NCBI RefSeq assembly: GCF_030811655.1
Contig: NZ_JAUSRE010000003.1
Location: 239,328 to 303,327 of the forward strand
Direction of reading: 5' to 3'
Source: Pseudarthrobacter enclensis
Lineage (GTDB): Bacteria > Actinomycetota > Actinomycetes > Actinomycetales > Micrococcaceae
DNA length: 64,000 nucleotides
The notes under the pieces: model-generated
Seen by the model: only the letters and a program-made list of their open reading frames with translations
Told to the model about the DNA's origin: nothing
Database searches by the model: none
Translations under genes and position numbers: made by a program
In this document: one piece after another, positions 43,089 through 51,983 of the stretch
Numbering within the stretch: the first letter of the stretch is position 1
Layout: each line of letters opens with the position of its first letter

Positions 43089-44264
43089 CTACGGGACCTG
43101 ACCGGGGCCGCGGATATCAAGCTGGGGATCCTCGGGCTTGGCTTCTGTGGCCACCCTGTTCGCCGGCCGCTTCGGCGGGATTTGGGGTGCGGCCAGTCGC
43201 CGCGGCCCGCTCCACAGGGCCGGAGGCGCATCGATGGCGTAGGCAAGCCGATAGGCCACCGCCTCGTAGTTAAGGCGCCATCCGCGGAAGTGCGGCCATG
43301 CCTGTTCCGCCGTGTGCTCCACGGGATAGCCCACGGACTTGAGCATCTCCACGGCCGTGTTGAACTCGGCGAACGTCAGTTCCGTCTCCCCGTCCGGGTC
43401 CACGTCCTCCACTACGGGGATGGAGAGTGCGTGCCCAATCTGGTTCAGGCAGGAGAAACCCATCCTGAGCAGCAGCCGTGCCCGCAGGGTGGGAGCCGTG
43501 CCGGGGCTGAGTGAGAGCTGCAGGGCCGCACTGTCCATGACGCTGAGCAGCGCGGTAAGCCAGTTGGACTCCGGCAAGGGCGAGCGCAGGGTGCACAGCG
43601 TCAGGTATGTGCTGTGGGACTCGGCGACTTCCGCAGCCCACTGCTCCCAGGTGGCGTAGAGGGTGCCAAGTTCAGCAGTGCTGTCCACGGTGGAGAGGCC
43701 GAACCTGGTCCGCATAAGGAGCTCTGGCCCCCATGCCGGCGCCCCGGCCCGGGACACCAGCAGCGTCACTTCGGATTCGCGGCGGTTGAAGGCGGCGTAC
43801 AGGGTGGGCAGGTAACCGATCTGGAGGGCTATGACCACCAAACCGGTAAAGGCTGCCGAGTAGACCAGCAGCGTGTTTCCCAGCTCGTCCGGCGGGGCGT
43901 AGCCAAGGGTGAACAGCGCGGAACCGGCCTCGCTGAATGCCCGGTGCGGATCGTCCTGGACGAACGGCAGGAGCATGAGGGCGAAGGACAGGTAGAACAG
44001 GATCATCCAGAGCCCGAGCCTGATGAACAGGGACATGGGTGCCTGCCAGGCAAGGAGCCGGTCCAGCCGCCAGTAGGTCCTGATGGGGCGCCGCGCCACT
44101 GCAAAGATCGCCTTGGCCATCCAGGCCGCGGAAGCGGACAGCCTGTCCTTGTGCTGGCGCGGCACAATGAGCGTGCCGATCACGCTTATCCAGGTCCAGA
44201 TGAGCAGGAGCACGCCCGCCGAAAAACCCAACCAGACAGAAACTCCAGCCACGCCGCACCTCAC
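43089..44264 (-). CDS. Membrane protein with ion-channel-like pore region
   Basis: A 391-residue protein. Helices near 5-30 and 80-105 are followed by a pore-like segment SEAGSALFTLGYAPPDELGN, where TLGY sits where a potassium filter has TVGY, and then a helix (LVVIALQIGYLPTLYAAFNR). The remaining 230 residues are cytoplasmic, helical and unrecognised (WEQWAAEVAESHSTYLTLCT). I suggest a two-helix ion channel with a regulatory C-terminal domain, but the filter is degenerate. It is convergent with UppP. Confidence 0.65.
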   Translation of the reverse strand: MRCGVAGVSVWLGFSAGVLLLIWTWISVIGTLIVPRQHKDRLSASAAWMAKAIFAVARRPIRTYWRLDRLLAWQAPMSLFIRLGLWMILFYLSFALMLLPFVQDDPHRAFSEAGSALFTLGYAPPDELGNTLLVYSAAFTGLVVIALQIGYLPTLYAAFNRRESEVTLLVSRAGAPAWGPELLMRTRFGLSTVDSTAELGTLYATWEQWAAEVAESHSTYLTLCTLRSPLPESNWLTALLSVMDSAALQLSLSPGTAPTLRARLLLRMGFSCLNQIGHALSIPVVEDVDPDGETELTFAEFNTAVEMLKSVGYPVEHTAEQAWPHFRGWRLNYEAVAYRLAYAIDAPPALWSGPRRLAAPQIPPKRPANRVATEAKPEDPQLDIRGPGQVP

Positions 44265-44473
44265 CGATCACGAAAACAGTCCAGCTACCGGCCCTGCGGG
44301 CGGCGACAACACTACAAGCCCCCTCCCACCTTATGGACTGCCGGGCGCAACGAAAACTTACAGCCCCCGGCAGGGCCGGCATCCAGCTTTTCCCCAGCCT
44401 GAGCTTCTACAGTGAACGCGTGCCGGTCCATGCGGTCAGGTATGGAGGCACGGGATCTTTGGAAGGACACACC

Positions 44474-45211
44474 GTGGTGAAGCCATCAATTCCGTCAATG
44501 AAAACCCGCATCGGCGTCGGTGCGGCAGCTGTCCTGGCTGCCGGTGCCATGGCCGTTGCCGGCGTCGGCGCAGCGTCTGCATCATCGAACGCGACACCCG
44601 CCTCGGCAACCTCGCCCTCCCCCACCGCCACCACGAGGGCCCACACGGCGAAGGGCTTCGGCGGCCTGCAGGCCTTCCTCAGCCTGACGGCGAACAGCCC
44701 GCAGGCTGCCGGGGACCGCGCGGCGAAGGCAGCCGCGGCCCTGGTCAACCACCCGCAGGTGTTCGCCAAGCTCCCTGCTGCCCTCCAGGCGGACGTGACC
44801 ACCCTCAAGGATGCCGCTCCGGCGGACAGGGTGAAGGACGCGTACAAGATCAAGACCACCGCACTGTCCGGCGGTTACGGCGCGGAGATCCAGAAGCGCG
44901 CGGATGCAGTGGAGAAGGCCGCCACCAGCATGGCAGGCCTGCGCCAGGAACTGCGCACCGCTTTCAACTCGGGTAACCCGGGGGCAGGGCTCCAGCAGGT
45001 GGCCGACCAGCTCATCAGCCACCCGAAGGTGTTCGCCAAGCTGCCCTCAAACCTCCAGTCGGACCTGACGGCCCTGAAGAACGCCGCCCCGGCTGACCTG
45101 GATGCCCAGGCGAACAAGATCAAGGACACCGCGCTGAACGGCGGCTACGGTGCCAAGGTGCAGAAGATGGCCGAGGCGCTGCAAAAGAAGCCTGCAGCGC
45201 CCGCCACGTAA
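44474..45211 (+). CDS. Secreted protein with two tandem repeats
   Basis: About 245 residues, beginning with a GTG codon (44474 or 44477). A signal peptide (TRIGVGAAAVLAAGAMAVAG, cut near ASA) and a Ser/Thr/Pro segment precede two copies of a domain of about 75 residues. Each copy contains HPxVFAKLPxxLQxDxTxLKxAAPAD and ends GGYGAxxQK. GGAAGGACAC lies upstream. No family is recognisable. The duplication looks real because spacing of all motifs is kept. Confidence 0.8.
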   Translation: MVKPSIPSMKTRIGVGAAAVLAAGAMAVAGVGAASASSNATPASATSPSPTATTRAHTAKGFGGLQAFLSLTANSPQAAGDRAAKAAAALVNHPQVFAKLPAALQADVTTLKDAAPADRVKDAYKIKTTALSGGYGAEIQKRADAVEKAATSMAGLRQELRTAFNSGNPGAGLQQVADQLISHPKVFAKLPSNLQSDLTALKNAAPADLDAQANKIKDTALNGGYGAKVQKMAEALQKKPAAPAT

Positions 45212-45232
45212 CCGCCAGCCGGACGCGTGCCG

Positions 45233-46102
45233 TCAGGACATTTGCGACGCCGCCGCGGACGGTTCCAGGTCAGCGAGCGTGAGCAGGTATTTGGGTTGGT
45301 CCGGGAAGGGAAAGGTGCAGGCCACCTCCAGGTCCGGACCAACGTGCACCAGCTCCCCCGGCGCCATGGGCCGCCATCCGGGGTTGTGGTTCATGGGTTC
45401 GGTGGCAAAGAGGACCGAACGGGAAACGGACAGTTCGGTGCTTCGAGACCGGATCCGGTGGCTTCTGGCGTCAAGGGGCGCGGCCGGGGCAGGCTCGGCT
45501 GAGGGATCCCTTTCCAGGATGTACAGCGGGTGGGTGGCCGGGTAGCGGAGCGCCCAGAGGTCTGTTGCTGTTGTCACGATGATGTTCAGTGCCAGGACGG
45601 GCAGCTGGGCGGCCACCCAGCCCACCGCACGGGTGATGCCCTCGCCAACGTCCCCGTCGGCCCGCCGGCTCTCGGCCGTGATGAGGGCGAAGAGGCGTTC
45701 ACTGTCGGTTTGGCCGCGCACCAGTCCGGCCACGTCCAGATCCTCCAGGCGCTGGTCGATCCGGTCGAGGCCGTGGAAGGCGCCGTTGTGGGCGAACAGC
45801 CGCCCGTCCTGCTCGAATGGGTGGGTGTTCACCATGGTGTGTGCGCCCGTGCTCGCATATCGGACGTGGGCCAGGAAAGTGGTACTGGTCAGCTGCCGTG
45901 CCTCCCGGGCGAAGGCGTGGTCCTCCCATGCGGCGAGCGGACGCTTGGTGACCCGGGGGCCGCCGTCGTCATCAAACGTGCCGATCCCCGCGCCGTCGGG
46001 CTCGCGCCTGCTTTGCTCGGACAGGCTGTCCGGGGCGTCCAGGAGCCAGAAGGTGGCATGGACCGGCCGGGACCCGGCGTGCAGCCCGAACAATCGACAC
46101 AT
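45233..46102 (-). CDS. Class II glutamine amidotransferase
   Basis: A 289-residue protein with the N-terminal nucleophile Cys2 (MCRLFGLHAG), followed by REPDGAGIGTFD, FLAHVRYASTGAHTMVNTHP and FAHNGAFHGLDRIDQ, typical of the YafJ/GlxB type. It lacks a synthase domain, so it is a stand-alone amidohydrolase, possibly releasing ammonia for an unlinked partner. It lies downstream of glutamate decarboxylase with 24 bases between them, so both may be one transcript acting on glutamine or glutamate. Confidence 0.88.
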   Translation of the reverse strand: MCRLFGLHAGSRPVHATFWLLDAPDSLSEQSRREPDGAGIGTFDDDGGPRVTKRPLAAWEDHAFAREARQLTSTTFLAHVRYASTGAHTMVNTHPFEQDGRLFAHNGAFHGLDRIDQRLEDLDVAGLVRGQTDSERLFALITAESRRADGDVGEGITRAVGWVAAQLPVLALNIIVTTATDLWALRYPATHPLYILERDPSAEPAPAAPLDARSHRIRSRSTELSVSRSVLFATEPMNHNPGWRPMAPGELVHVGPDLEVACTFPFPDQPKYLLTLADLEPSAAASQMS

Positions 46103-46126
46103 GGGACACTCCCCCTGCAGGAACGG

Positions 46127-47527
46127 CTAGTGGTGGAACGCCTGCTTCTGTTTTTGCGCGGGCATGGGCGCCTCCAGGGCGTCCAGGTAGGCCACTTCCT
46201 TCTTCAGGTCGGCCAGGAAACTCGCTGCCAGGTCGCGGGTGAAGCCGTTGCGGACCACGATCCGTTGCACGGTAATGTCACTGAGCCCGTCGGGCAGCGG
46301 GTAGGCCGGGACCAGCCAGCCGTTCATGCGCAGGCGCTCGGAGAGGTGGTGCAGGTTCCAGTTTTCGGTATGGCCGTCCGTGAGCTGCCAGGCGAAGACC
46401 GGGATGTCGGACCCGTCGCTCCACAGGGTGAAGGCGTCCATGGCCCCGATTTCGTGGGAGAGGTACAGGGCGACGTCGCGGGAGCTGGCCTGCACGGACC
46501 TGTAGCCGGCAAAGCCCAGCCGGAGGAACAGGTAGTACTGCAGCAGCACCTGGGCGCCGGGCCGGGAGAAGTTCAGGGCGAAGGTGGGCATGTCGCCGCC
46601 CAGGTAGCTGACGTGGAACACCAGGTCTTCGGGCAGTGCGTTGGCGTCCCGCCACACGATCCACCCAAGGCCCGGGTACACCAGGCCGTATTTGTGGCCG
46701 GAGGTGTTGATGGAAGCCACCCTGGGGAGGCGGAAATCCCAGACCACTTCGGGCTGCAGGAACGGGGCCACCATGGCCCCGGAGGCGCCGTCCACATGGA
46801 TGGGGATGTCCAGGCCGGTGCTGGCCTGGATGCGGTCCAGCGCAGCGGAGATCTGTTCCACGGGTTCGTAGGCGCCCGTGTAGGTGACGCCCATGATGGC
46901 CACCACGCCGATGGTGTTCTCGTCCACGTAGCGGTCCAGGTCGTGCCCGTCCAGGGTGGGGTGCTCCGCGGACACGGGCACGTAGCGGGCTTCCACTTCC
47001 CAGTAGTTGCAGAATTTCTCCCAGCACACCTGCACGGCGGAGCTGAGGACGATGTTCGGTGCGTCCGTGGGCTTTTTAGCGGCACGACGGCGGTGTTGCC
47101 ACCGGCGCTTGAGGGCCAGGCCACCGAGCATGCACGCCTCGGAGGATCCAACAGTCGAGGTGCCGATGGCCGCCGATGGATCGGGCGCGTTCCACAGATC
47201 CGCGAGCATCCGCCAGCACCGGGTCTCGATCAACGCCGTCTGCGGGTATTCGTCCTTGTCGATCATGTTCTTGTCGAACGTTTCCGAATACAGCTGGGAG
47301 GCTTCCCGTTCCATCCAGGTCCCCACGAAGGTGGCCAGGTTCAGGCGGGAGTTGCCGTCCAGCATCACCTCGTCGTGAACCACCTGGTAGGCGGTGCCCG
47401 GGAGGGACTCGCTGTCCGGGATGGTGAAGCGCGGAAAGATGGTGGACTCCCCCGGCCGGCTGAACAACGGGTTCAGCTCAACGCTCGTTTCGGGCTCGTG
47501 CCGTGTGCTCCGGTGTGACCTTGTCAT
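46127..47527 (-). CDS. gadB: Glutamate decarboxylase
   Basis: A 466-residue PLP enzyme, the same length as the E. coli GadA/GadB. The PLP lysine is in INTSGHKYGLVYPG, and HVDGASGAMVAPFLQP supplies the aspartate that grips the cofactor. It converts glutamate to GABA with consumption of a proton, a common acid-resistance reaction. The ATG at 47527 has GAAGGAAC upstream; a further upstream start at 47608 is unlikely. No glutamate/GABA antiporter is adjacent. Confidence 0.94.
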   Translation of the reverse strand: MTRSHRSTRHEPETSVELNPLFSRPGESTIFPRFTIPDSESLPGTAYQVVHDEVMLDGNSRLNLATFVGTWMEREASQLYSETFDKNMIDKDEYPQTALIETRCWRMLADLWNAPDPSAAIGTSTVGSSEACMLGGLALKRRWQHRRRAAKKPTDAPNIVLSSAVQVCWEKFCNYWEVEARYVPVSAEHPTLDGHDLDRYVDENTIGVVAIMGVTYTGAYEPVEQISAALDRIQASTGLDIPIHVDGASGAMVAPFLQPEVVWDFRLPRVASINTSGHKYGLVYPGLGWIVWRDANALPEDLVFHVSYLGGDMPTFALNFSRPGAQVLLQYYLFLRLGFAGYRSVQASSRDVALYLSHEIGAMDAFTLWSDGSDIPVFAWQLTDGHTENWNLHHLSERLRMNGWLVPAYPLPDGLSDITVQRIVVRNGFTRDLAASFLADLKKEVAYLDALEAPMPAQKQKQAFHH

Positions 47528-47646
47528 GTCCAGTTCCTTCGCCGCCGTCGCCGCAGGCAGGTGCCTGCCGCTGCACTTCCGCTGTTCCCAGCACTCCGTA
47601 TTATTCACGGAGCCGGAGGAAACGGCGCAACGACGTTAAAAGGATG

Positions 47647-47700
47647 GGGCCGATTGCTCTCCGGGCTACGGCATTCCTTGGCCCGGGGAGCAATCGGCCC
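47647..47700 (-). terminator. Large hairpin terminator of the glycosyltransferase operon
   Basis: A 20-base stem (47647-47666 with 47681-47700, one G-T wobble) and a 14-base loop. Read on the minus strand it is followed by a T-run, so it ends the transcript of the glycosyltransferase and the 47770 membrane protein, shielding gadB. Confidence 0.7.
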
Positions 47701-47769
47701 GCCCTTTACCTGCCGGTCCATGACCGGTTCGCCGGCAGCGGCCATGCTGCCGGACGTTTTATCCCACAG

Positions 47770-48168
47770 TTACGCCTGTTCGTGGACACGTACAAGAGTC
47801 TTGCGACGATGCCAGGGAACAGCGTGGCACGGCACCCTTCCCCCCTGGCCTTCGGTTTTGAGCACAATGAATGCCGTAAGGAGGAATATTTCAAGTAGGA
47901 CAGCGCCTGACACTCCCCAGGCCACCACCGGGGCAGACACCACGGATTCGACGGCCACGGCCAGTGGAACCACGACATATGCAGCCACCAAAGTTAGGGC
48001 AGCCAGGATCAGGGCCATGCAGCGCATCATGGACCGCAGAGTTGAGGGGTAGATACCTGCGGTCACTGTGCGGACGGATGTTGGCGTTCCGCCCAGCCGC
48101 CATGGTTCGCGGCCTGTCTGTGCCGGTGCCAGAGGGTGCCCGGCCACCGCCGTAATGCTGTTTGTCAC
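47770..48168 (-). CDS. Small membrane protein downstream of the glycosyltransferase
   Basis: A 132-residue protein with a GTG start two bases after the glycosyltransferase stop. Two hydrophobic helices (MALILAALTLVAAYVVVPLA and SGAVLLEIFLLTAFIVL) lie between a polar N-terminus and a basic tail. Coupling to the glycosyltransferase suggests a partner in the same polymer export. I do not recognise the family. Confidence 0.6.
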   Translation of the reverse strand: MTNSITAVAGHPLAPAQTGREPWRLGGTPTSVRTVTAGIYPSTLRSMMRCMALILAALTLVAAYVVVPLAVAVESVVSAPVVAWGVSGAVLLEIFLLTAFIVLKTEGQGGRVPCHAVPWHRRKTLVRVHEQA

Positions 48169-48170
48169 TC

Positions 48171-49599
48171 TTATTCACCGCTTCCAATGGTTGCCAGATC
48201 TGCTTGTTTGGTTTTGGGCGTGGGAACCCAGGCCACCTCGCGTTTGCCGAGTGCCCAGTCTTTTACGGCCCACAGCGCGGCGGAGCTTTCGACGATGCCT
48301 GCCACGGGCGCAATCAGGACTGCGAGGGCGATTTCCGCTGCACGGTTCCACCGGTCCAGCCCGGAATCGGCAAGGTTGTGCCAGGCACCGATGAACGTTG
48401 CCCCCAGCCACATCACGCCGAGGAAAGCCAGCCACGCACTGCCGAGCGCGCTTAGGGGAGCTTCACGTCCTGCCGCCAGGTAGTCCAGCGCCTGGCTGAG
48501 GAACACCGGGAACACGAGTGCGGAGAGAATTCCGGCAACGGACCCCAGTGCGAACGTGCCAAGCCTGTAGCGGGTTCCCCACTCGAGACTGAGCCTGGTC
48601 CGGCGCGGAAGGGACAAGTACATTGGGTTGGTGTTCAGGGCACTTAATCCCTGCAGTACGCCGAAAATCCAGCGGTAGCGCTGCTTGAAAGCACTGCGGA
48701 CCGAAAAGGGCGGCTGTTCCAGCATCACGCACCCGTGCCAGCCAAAAACTCCTTTCCCATACTTGATGAACGCCTTCATTCCAAAGACGTAATCCTCTGC
48801 GATGAAGGGCTGCCCCTCCAGGCACCCGATATCCCAACCGATCTCATTTTCGAGGGATTCCTCAATCACCAGGTTGGACCCATGCAGATGCAGCGGGGCG
48901 CCGGATTCCATGACGTGCCGGCATTCATAGCAGCCCATGGGCCTGTTTGCTTCCATCGCCCGGCAAAGGGGTGAAGCATCCATGTAATCCAACGGATAAT
49001 AAATGGGTCCTTCCAGGATTCTTTTGGTCGTCAGGGAAAGCCCGTGGATGAGCTTTCGCATTTCACCGGGGACCATGACACTTTCCTCGTCGAAATGCAC
49101 AATAAAAGTACGTCCAGGCTTTTGGTTCCATGTGTTGCGGCGCTGCTCCACAGCGTACTGAAGGCCACGCGCCTTCAGCAGGGTGCCGTTGGGCGGCCTG
49201 TAGTCCTCGGGCACGATCAACGCATCCACAGGGATGCGTTGATCCCGGAAAACCCCCCTGAAGAAGATGCCCCTGGGCCGCAGACTCGGTCACAACCTCA
49301 ACGGACAGGAAACTGGAGTAAAAGCCGGGATCTTCTTGCGCCAGGGCCAGGACATTGTTGATACCGCGCTCAATGACTTCCGTGCTGCCGGCAGAGCCGC
49401 GGGTGGTTATTTGAACCTTGATAAACGGGACGTTTAGGGAGCGCAAGTCACTTGTGGAAACGGCGTTCAGCACGCGGTAGCGCTTCCAATGGAAGAGGAA
49501 GCTCCACCAGTAGAGAGCCAGGCGGATGCCGATTACAGAAACCGCGACAAAAGCTATGGGACCTAAAATGGACACGGCAATAGGGACTGATGTGGACAT
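48171..49599 (-). pseudogene. GT2-type membrane glycosyltransferase, frameshifted
   Basis: Two pieces of one glycosyltransferase lie in different frames. The N-terminal part (49599 leftwards) has membrane helices and FIKVQITTRGSAGSTEVIER. The rest (from about 49229 down) carries VHFDEESVM and QRYRWIFG, the processive GT2 motif, then four helices. Reading five rather than six C residues at 49253-49258 joins both into one frame of about 475 residues. So the gene is either inactive, phase-variable or mis-sequenced. A coupled small membrane protein follows it. Confidence 0.85.
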
Positions 49600-49627
49600 A
49601 TGGAGACCGTTCAGGAGGCAGGCAGGA

Positions 49628-49789
49628 TTACAGGGCGGAGACAGATTCCTGTACCTCAGTCGGATGGCCGCCGGCTGCGGTAAGCATCAGGAATCCAGGA
49701 AAACGGGTGACGCTGCCAAAGAAGGAGTAAACGCATCTTGCGACGGCTATTACGCGCGGCGAAGCTGCCCACCAACTTTGGTCGGGCAT
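49628..49789 (-). CDS. Possible 53-residue protein upstream of the glycosyltransferase
   Basis: Begins MPDQSWWAASPRVIAVARCV with an ATG on the same strand, ending 28 bases before the glycosyltransferase start. One moderately hydrophobic stretch near residues 12-38 is visible. There is only a weak ribosome binding site. It may be a chance frame; no family resemblance. Confidence 0.3.
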   Translation of the reverse strand: MPDQSWWAASPRVIAVARCVYSFFGSVTRFPGFLMLTAAGGHPTEVQESVSAL

Positions 49790-50319
49790 TTGCTTAACCC
49801 AGTGCCGTAAACACTAAAAAACCCTTGCTGATCCCACACGAGTAGCAACTACTCGAAAAATTTCATTCGTTAGTACTTAAATACGCGCCTTCCGTATGGC
49901 AAAAGTCCCTGGCAGTCCCGTTCAAGTGAACACAGGGTGATGCAGCGGGAATTACGACGGCGGTGCGCGGCCGTTGTCGAATACCGGCCCCTATTAGTGG
50001 TTGGTTCATGCCCCGCTGTCTGTCGTGCGTGCTTTGCTGCCGGCCAGCGACGAGGGCTACCTGTTTCCAGCCCTCTCACCCCGATTTTCCGGGCCTCAGG
50101 AAGATTTCACGCGGGTCAAGCCCGGGCTGAATCTGCTGAGTAATGGGGCGCCAATCCAAGTAGTGCCTTTCTCAAGTCGCTGGAAAATCGGGTACCGGTA
50201 CGTGTTGTTGCGCTGTGGCCGGGGCGGAAAACATTGGGTCATCGATCCACCGGAAGGCACCTGGATGGAGCCACCTATGGGGGAACGGGTTCTCAATCAC
50301 ATTTCGAAGGAGTCTCTCC
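49790..50319. other. Long regulatory spacer upstream of the AYAYW cassette
   Basis: I find no convincing gene in these 530 bases. The left part (about 49800-49900) is strongly AT-rich for this genome and includes the inverted repeat CGAGTAG-CAA-CTACTCG (49839-49855), a likely regulatory site or divergent promoter. The right part leads to a GAAGGAG site for the 50320 gene. The length suggests a long 5' leader. No riboswitch consensus was recognised. Confidence 0.5.
49839..49855. promoter_or_regulatory. Inverted repeat in AT-rich spacer
   Basis: Two perfect 7-base arms (CGAGTAG and CTACTCG) with a 3-base centre, directly followed by an AAAAA run. Candidate operator between the glycosyltransferase unit and the AYAYW cassette. 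Confidence 0.4.
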
Positions 50320-50769
50320 ATGCGCAAAATGACCAAGAAGTCCAAGATCGCCGCTGTTGCCGCTTCCGCCGCCCTGTTGGCTGCCGGCGGCGGTGCGGCC
50401 TACGCCTACTGGAGCACCACGGGTTCGGGTTCCGGCTATTCCACGGCTGCTACGGCAACAAACGCGGTTGTAATCCACGTGTCATTCGACAAGGACATCG
50501 CACCCGGCCAGACACGCGTCATTTCCTACACGGCCGACAACCCCAACTCAAGCAGCACGCCCGTGACGCTGACCAACGCCACTGTCACCGCCAGCGGCAC
50601 TTGCGACGCTTCCTGGTTCGGGGCCACCGTGCCGTCCGGAACCAAGACTCTGGCAGGGAATGCGACCGGCGTTGATATGGGTACAGGCACGCTCACGTTC
50701 ACAGATGCCAACACCACCCAGGACGCCTGCAAGGGTGCCACCATCACGGTGACGGCAAACAGCAACTAA
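50320..50769 (+). CDS. Exported protein with SipW-type signal (TasA/camelysin-like), 1st of cassette
   Basis: A 149-residue protein. The basic N-terminus (MRKMTKKSKIAAVAASAALL) and hydrophobic core end in AAYAYWSTTGSGSG, the pattern of actinobacterial proteins processed by SipW-like signal peptidases. The mature part is a small beta-rich domain with two cysteines (GTCDASW and DACKGAT). GAAGGAG precedes the ATG. This is the first of four collinear exported proteins, and may form surface fibres or a matrix by analogy with TasA. No SipW-type peptidase gene is nearby. Confidence 0.75.
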   Translation: MRKMTKKSKIAAVAASAALLAAGGGAAYAYWSTTGSGSGYSTAATATNAVVIHVSFDKDIAPGQTRVISYTADNPNSSSTPVTLTNATVTASGTCDASWFGATVPSGTKTLAGNATGVDMGTGTLTFTDANTTQDACKGATITVTANSN

Positions 50770-50845
50770 CAAACCGGCGAGCCGGGGGCGGCAGCAAACG
50801 GCCCCCGGCTTGCCGTCATCTGCACCAAACACGAGGGGGCACAGG

Positions 50846-51982
50846 GTGCACAACCAGGACCGACAGCCAGGACGGCGAACGCGGATCGGTATCAAGGCGA
50901 CACTGATCGCACTGATGCTGGTGCTTGCCAGCGCAGGTGCGCTGATCGCGGCAGCGAGTAATCCCAAACCGGGCATAACAATGCAGGTCTCCCCCGCCAG
51001 CCAATCCGTCCAGAAGGGACAGGCGGCCTCCTACACGGTGACCGTAACCTCAACCGGGGGCTTGAGCGGTACCGTCAACCTGACCAGCGCGGGGCTGCCG
51101 GCAGGAACAACCGGTGCCTTCTCGCCGTCGTCCGTCTCCCTCAGCTCCGGCGGAACGGCAACGGCCACCTTCACTGCCGCCACCACGGCCAGCACCCCCG
51201 CGGGTACCAGTTCCCTGACCATCACGGGCACCAGCGGCAAGGTCTCCGGCAGCACCACCGCCAGCCTCACCGTGAATTACAAGGTCTCCGCCTCGTTCTC
51301 CGTCAGCGCCACCCCGGACTCGGTGACCATGCCACCGGGCGCCACCGCCGTGTATACCCTGCAGCTGAGCCGCAACAACTTCACCGGACCTGTCAGCTTC
51401 AGCGTCATGGGCGGGCTGCCGGCCGGTGCGACGGCGTCGTTCTCGCCGAACCCCGCAACGGGTAACTCCACCACGCTGCAGGTAGCCACCACGGCGTCCT
51501 CCCCCACCGGAACCTCCAGCCTCTATCTGGTGGGAAGCGGCGTGGACTCCGCCGGGAAGACCCAGTACGCCTATGCCAACGTGCAACTGGTCCTGGACTC
51601 CACCATCAAGCAGTTCACGCTCTCCGGGAACGTCCCGGGAACGCTGTCCCCGGGCACATCGACCGGGCTGGACCTGCAGATCAGCAACCCCACCGGCAAG
51701 CCCCTCTCCGTGACCAACCTGTCCGTAGCCATCACGGGGGTTGCCAGGAGCGCGGACGCGGTGGCGAAAAACCTCGCCTGCACCCCGCAGGACTTCACCG
51801 TCACGCAGTTCAGCGGCGCGTACCCGGTGGCTGTCCCAACCGGAAGCAGCTCCCTCTCCACTATCGGAGTCGCCCAGGCGGCGTGGCCGAGGGTGGGCAT
51901 GCTGGACACCTCCGCCAACCAGGACGGCTGCAAAGGCGCAACCCTCCAGCTCGCATACTCCGGATCAGGACAGGGGAACTGA
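50846..51982 (+). CDS. Exported Ig-like repeat protein, 2nd of cassette
   Basis: About 378 residues from a GTG with GAGGGGG upstream. A basic start and one hydrophobic helix (ATLIALMLVLASAGALIAAA) lead to two Ig-like/NEW3-type beta modules, marked by ASYTVTVTSTGGLSGTVNL and AVYTLQLSRNNFTGPVSFSV. A C-terminal domain then resembles the core of the other cassette members (TCTPQDF-like, DGCKGATLQLAYSG). The shared C-terminal pattern links all four genes. Its stop codon is one base before the next ATG. Confidence 0.75.
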   Translation: MHNQDRQPGRRTRIGIKATLIALMLVLASAGALIAAASNPKPGITMQVSPASQSVQKGQAASYTVTVTSTGGLSGTVNLTSAGLPAGTTGAFSPSSVSLSSGGTATATFTAATTASTPAGTSSLTITGTSGKVSGSTTASLTVNYKVSASFSVSATPDSVTMPPGATAVYTLQLSRNNFTGPVSFSVMGGLPAGATASFSPNPATGNSTTLQVATTASSPTGTSSLYLVGSGVDSAGKTQYAYANVQLVLDSTIKQFTLSGNVPGTLSPGTSTGLDLQISNPTGKPLSVTNLSVAITGVARSADAVAKNLACTPQDFTVTQFSGAYPVAVPTGSSSLSTIGVAQAAWPRVGMLDTSANQDGCKGATLQLAYSGSGQGN

Positions 51983-51983
51983 G

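Noticed and set aside
45530..47518. A 662-codon open frame on the plus strand antisense to gadB and the amidotransferase
   Set aside because: It mirrors the GC-rich third positions of two well-recognised minus-strand enzymes, has no family features and lacks a ribosome binding site. It is a shadow frame.
47528..47608. Extended N-terminus for glutamate decarboxylase from 47608
   Set aside because: The ATG at 47527 has a good ribosome binding site and gives the standard 466-residue length.
50001..50675. Plus-strand frame across the start of the AYAYW cassette
   Set aside because: It overlaps the first cassette gene out of frame and ends inside it; the cassette gene has a clear ribosome binding site and signal peptide. 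Its upstream part (WKIGYRYVLL) has no support.
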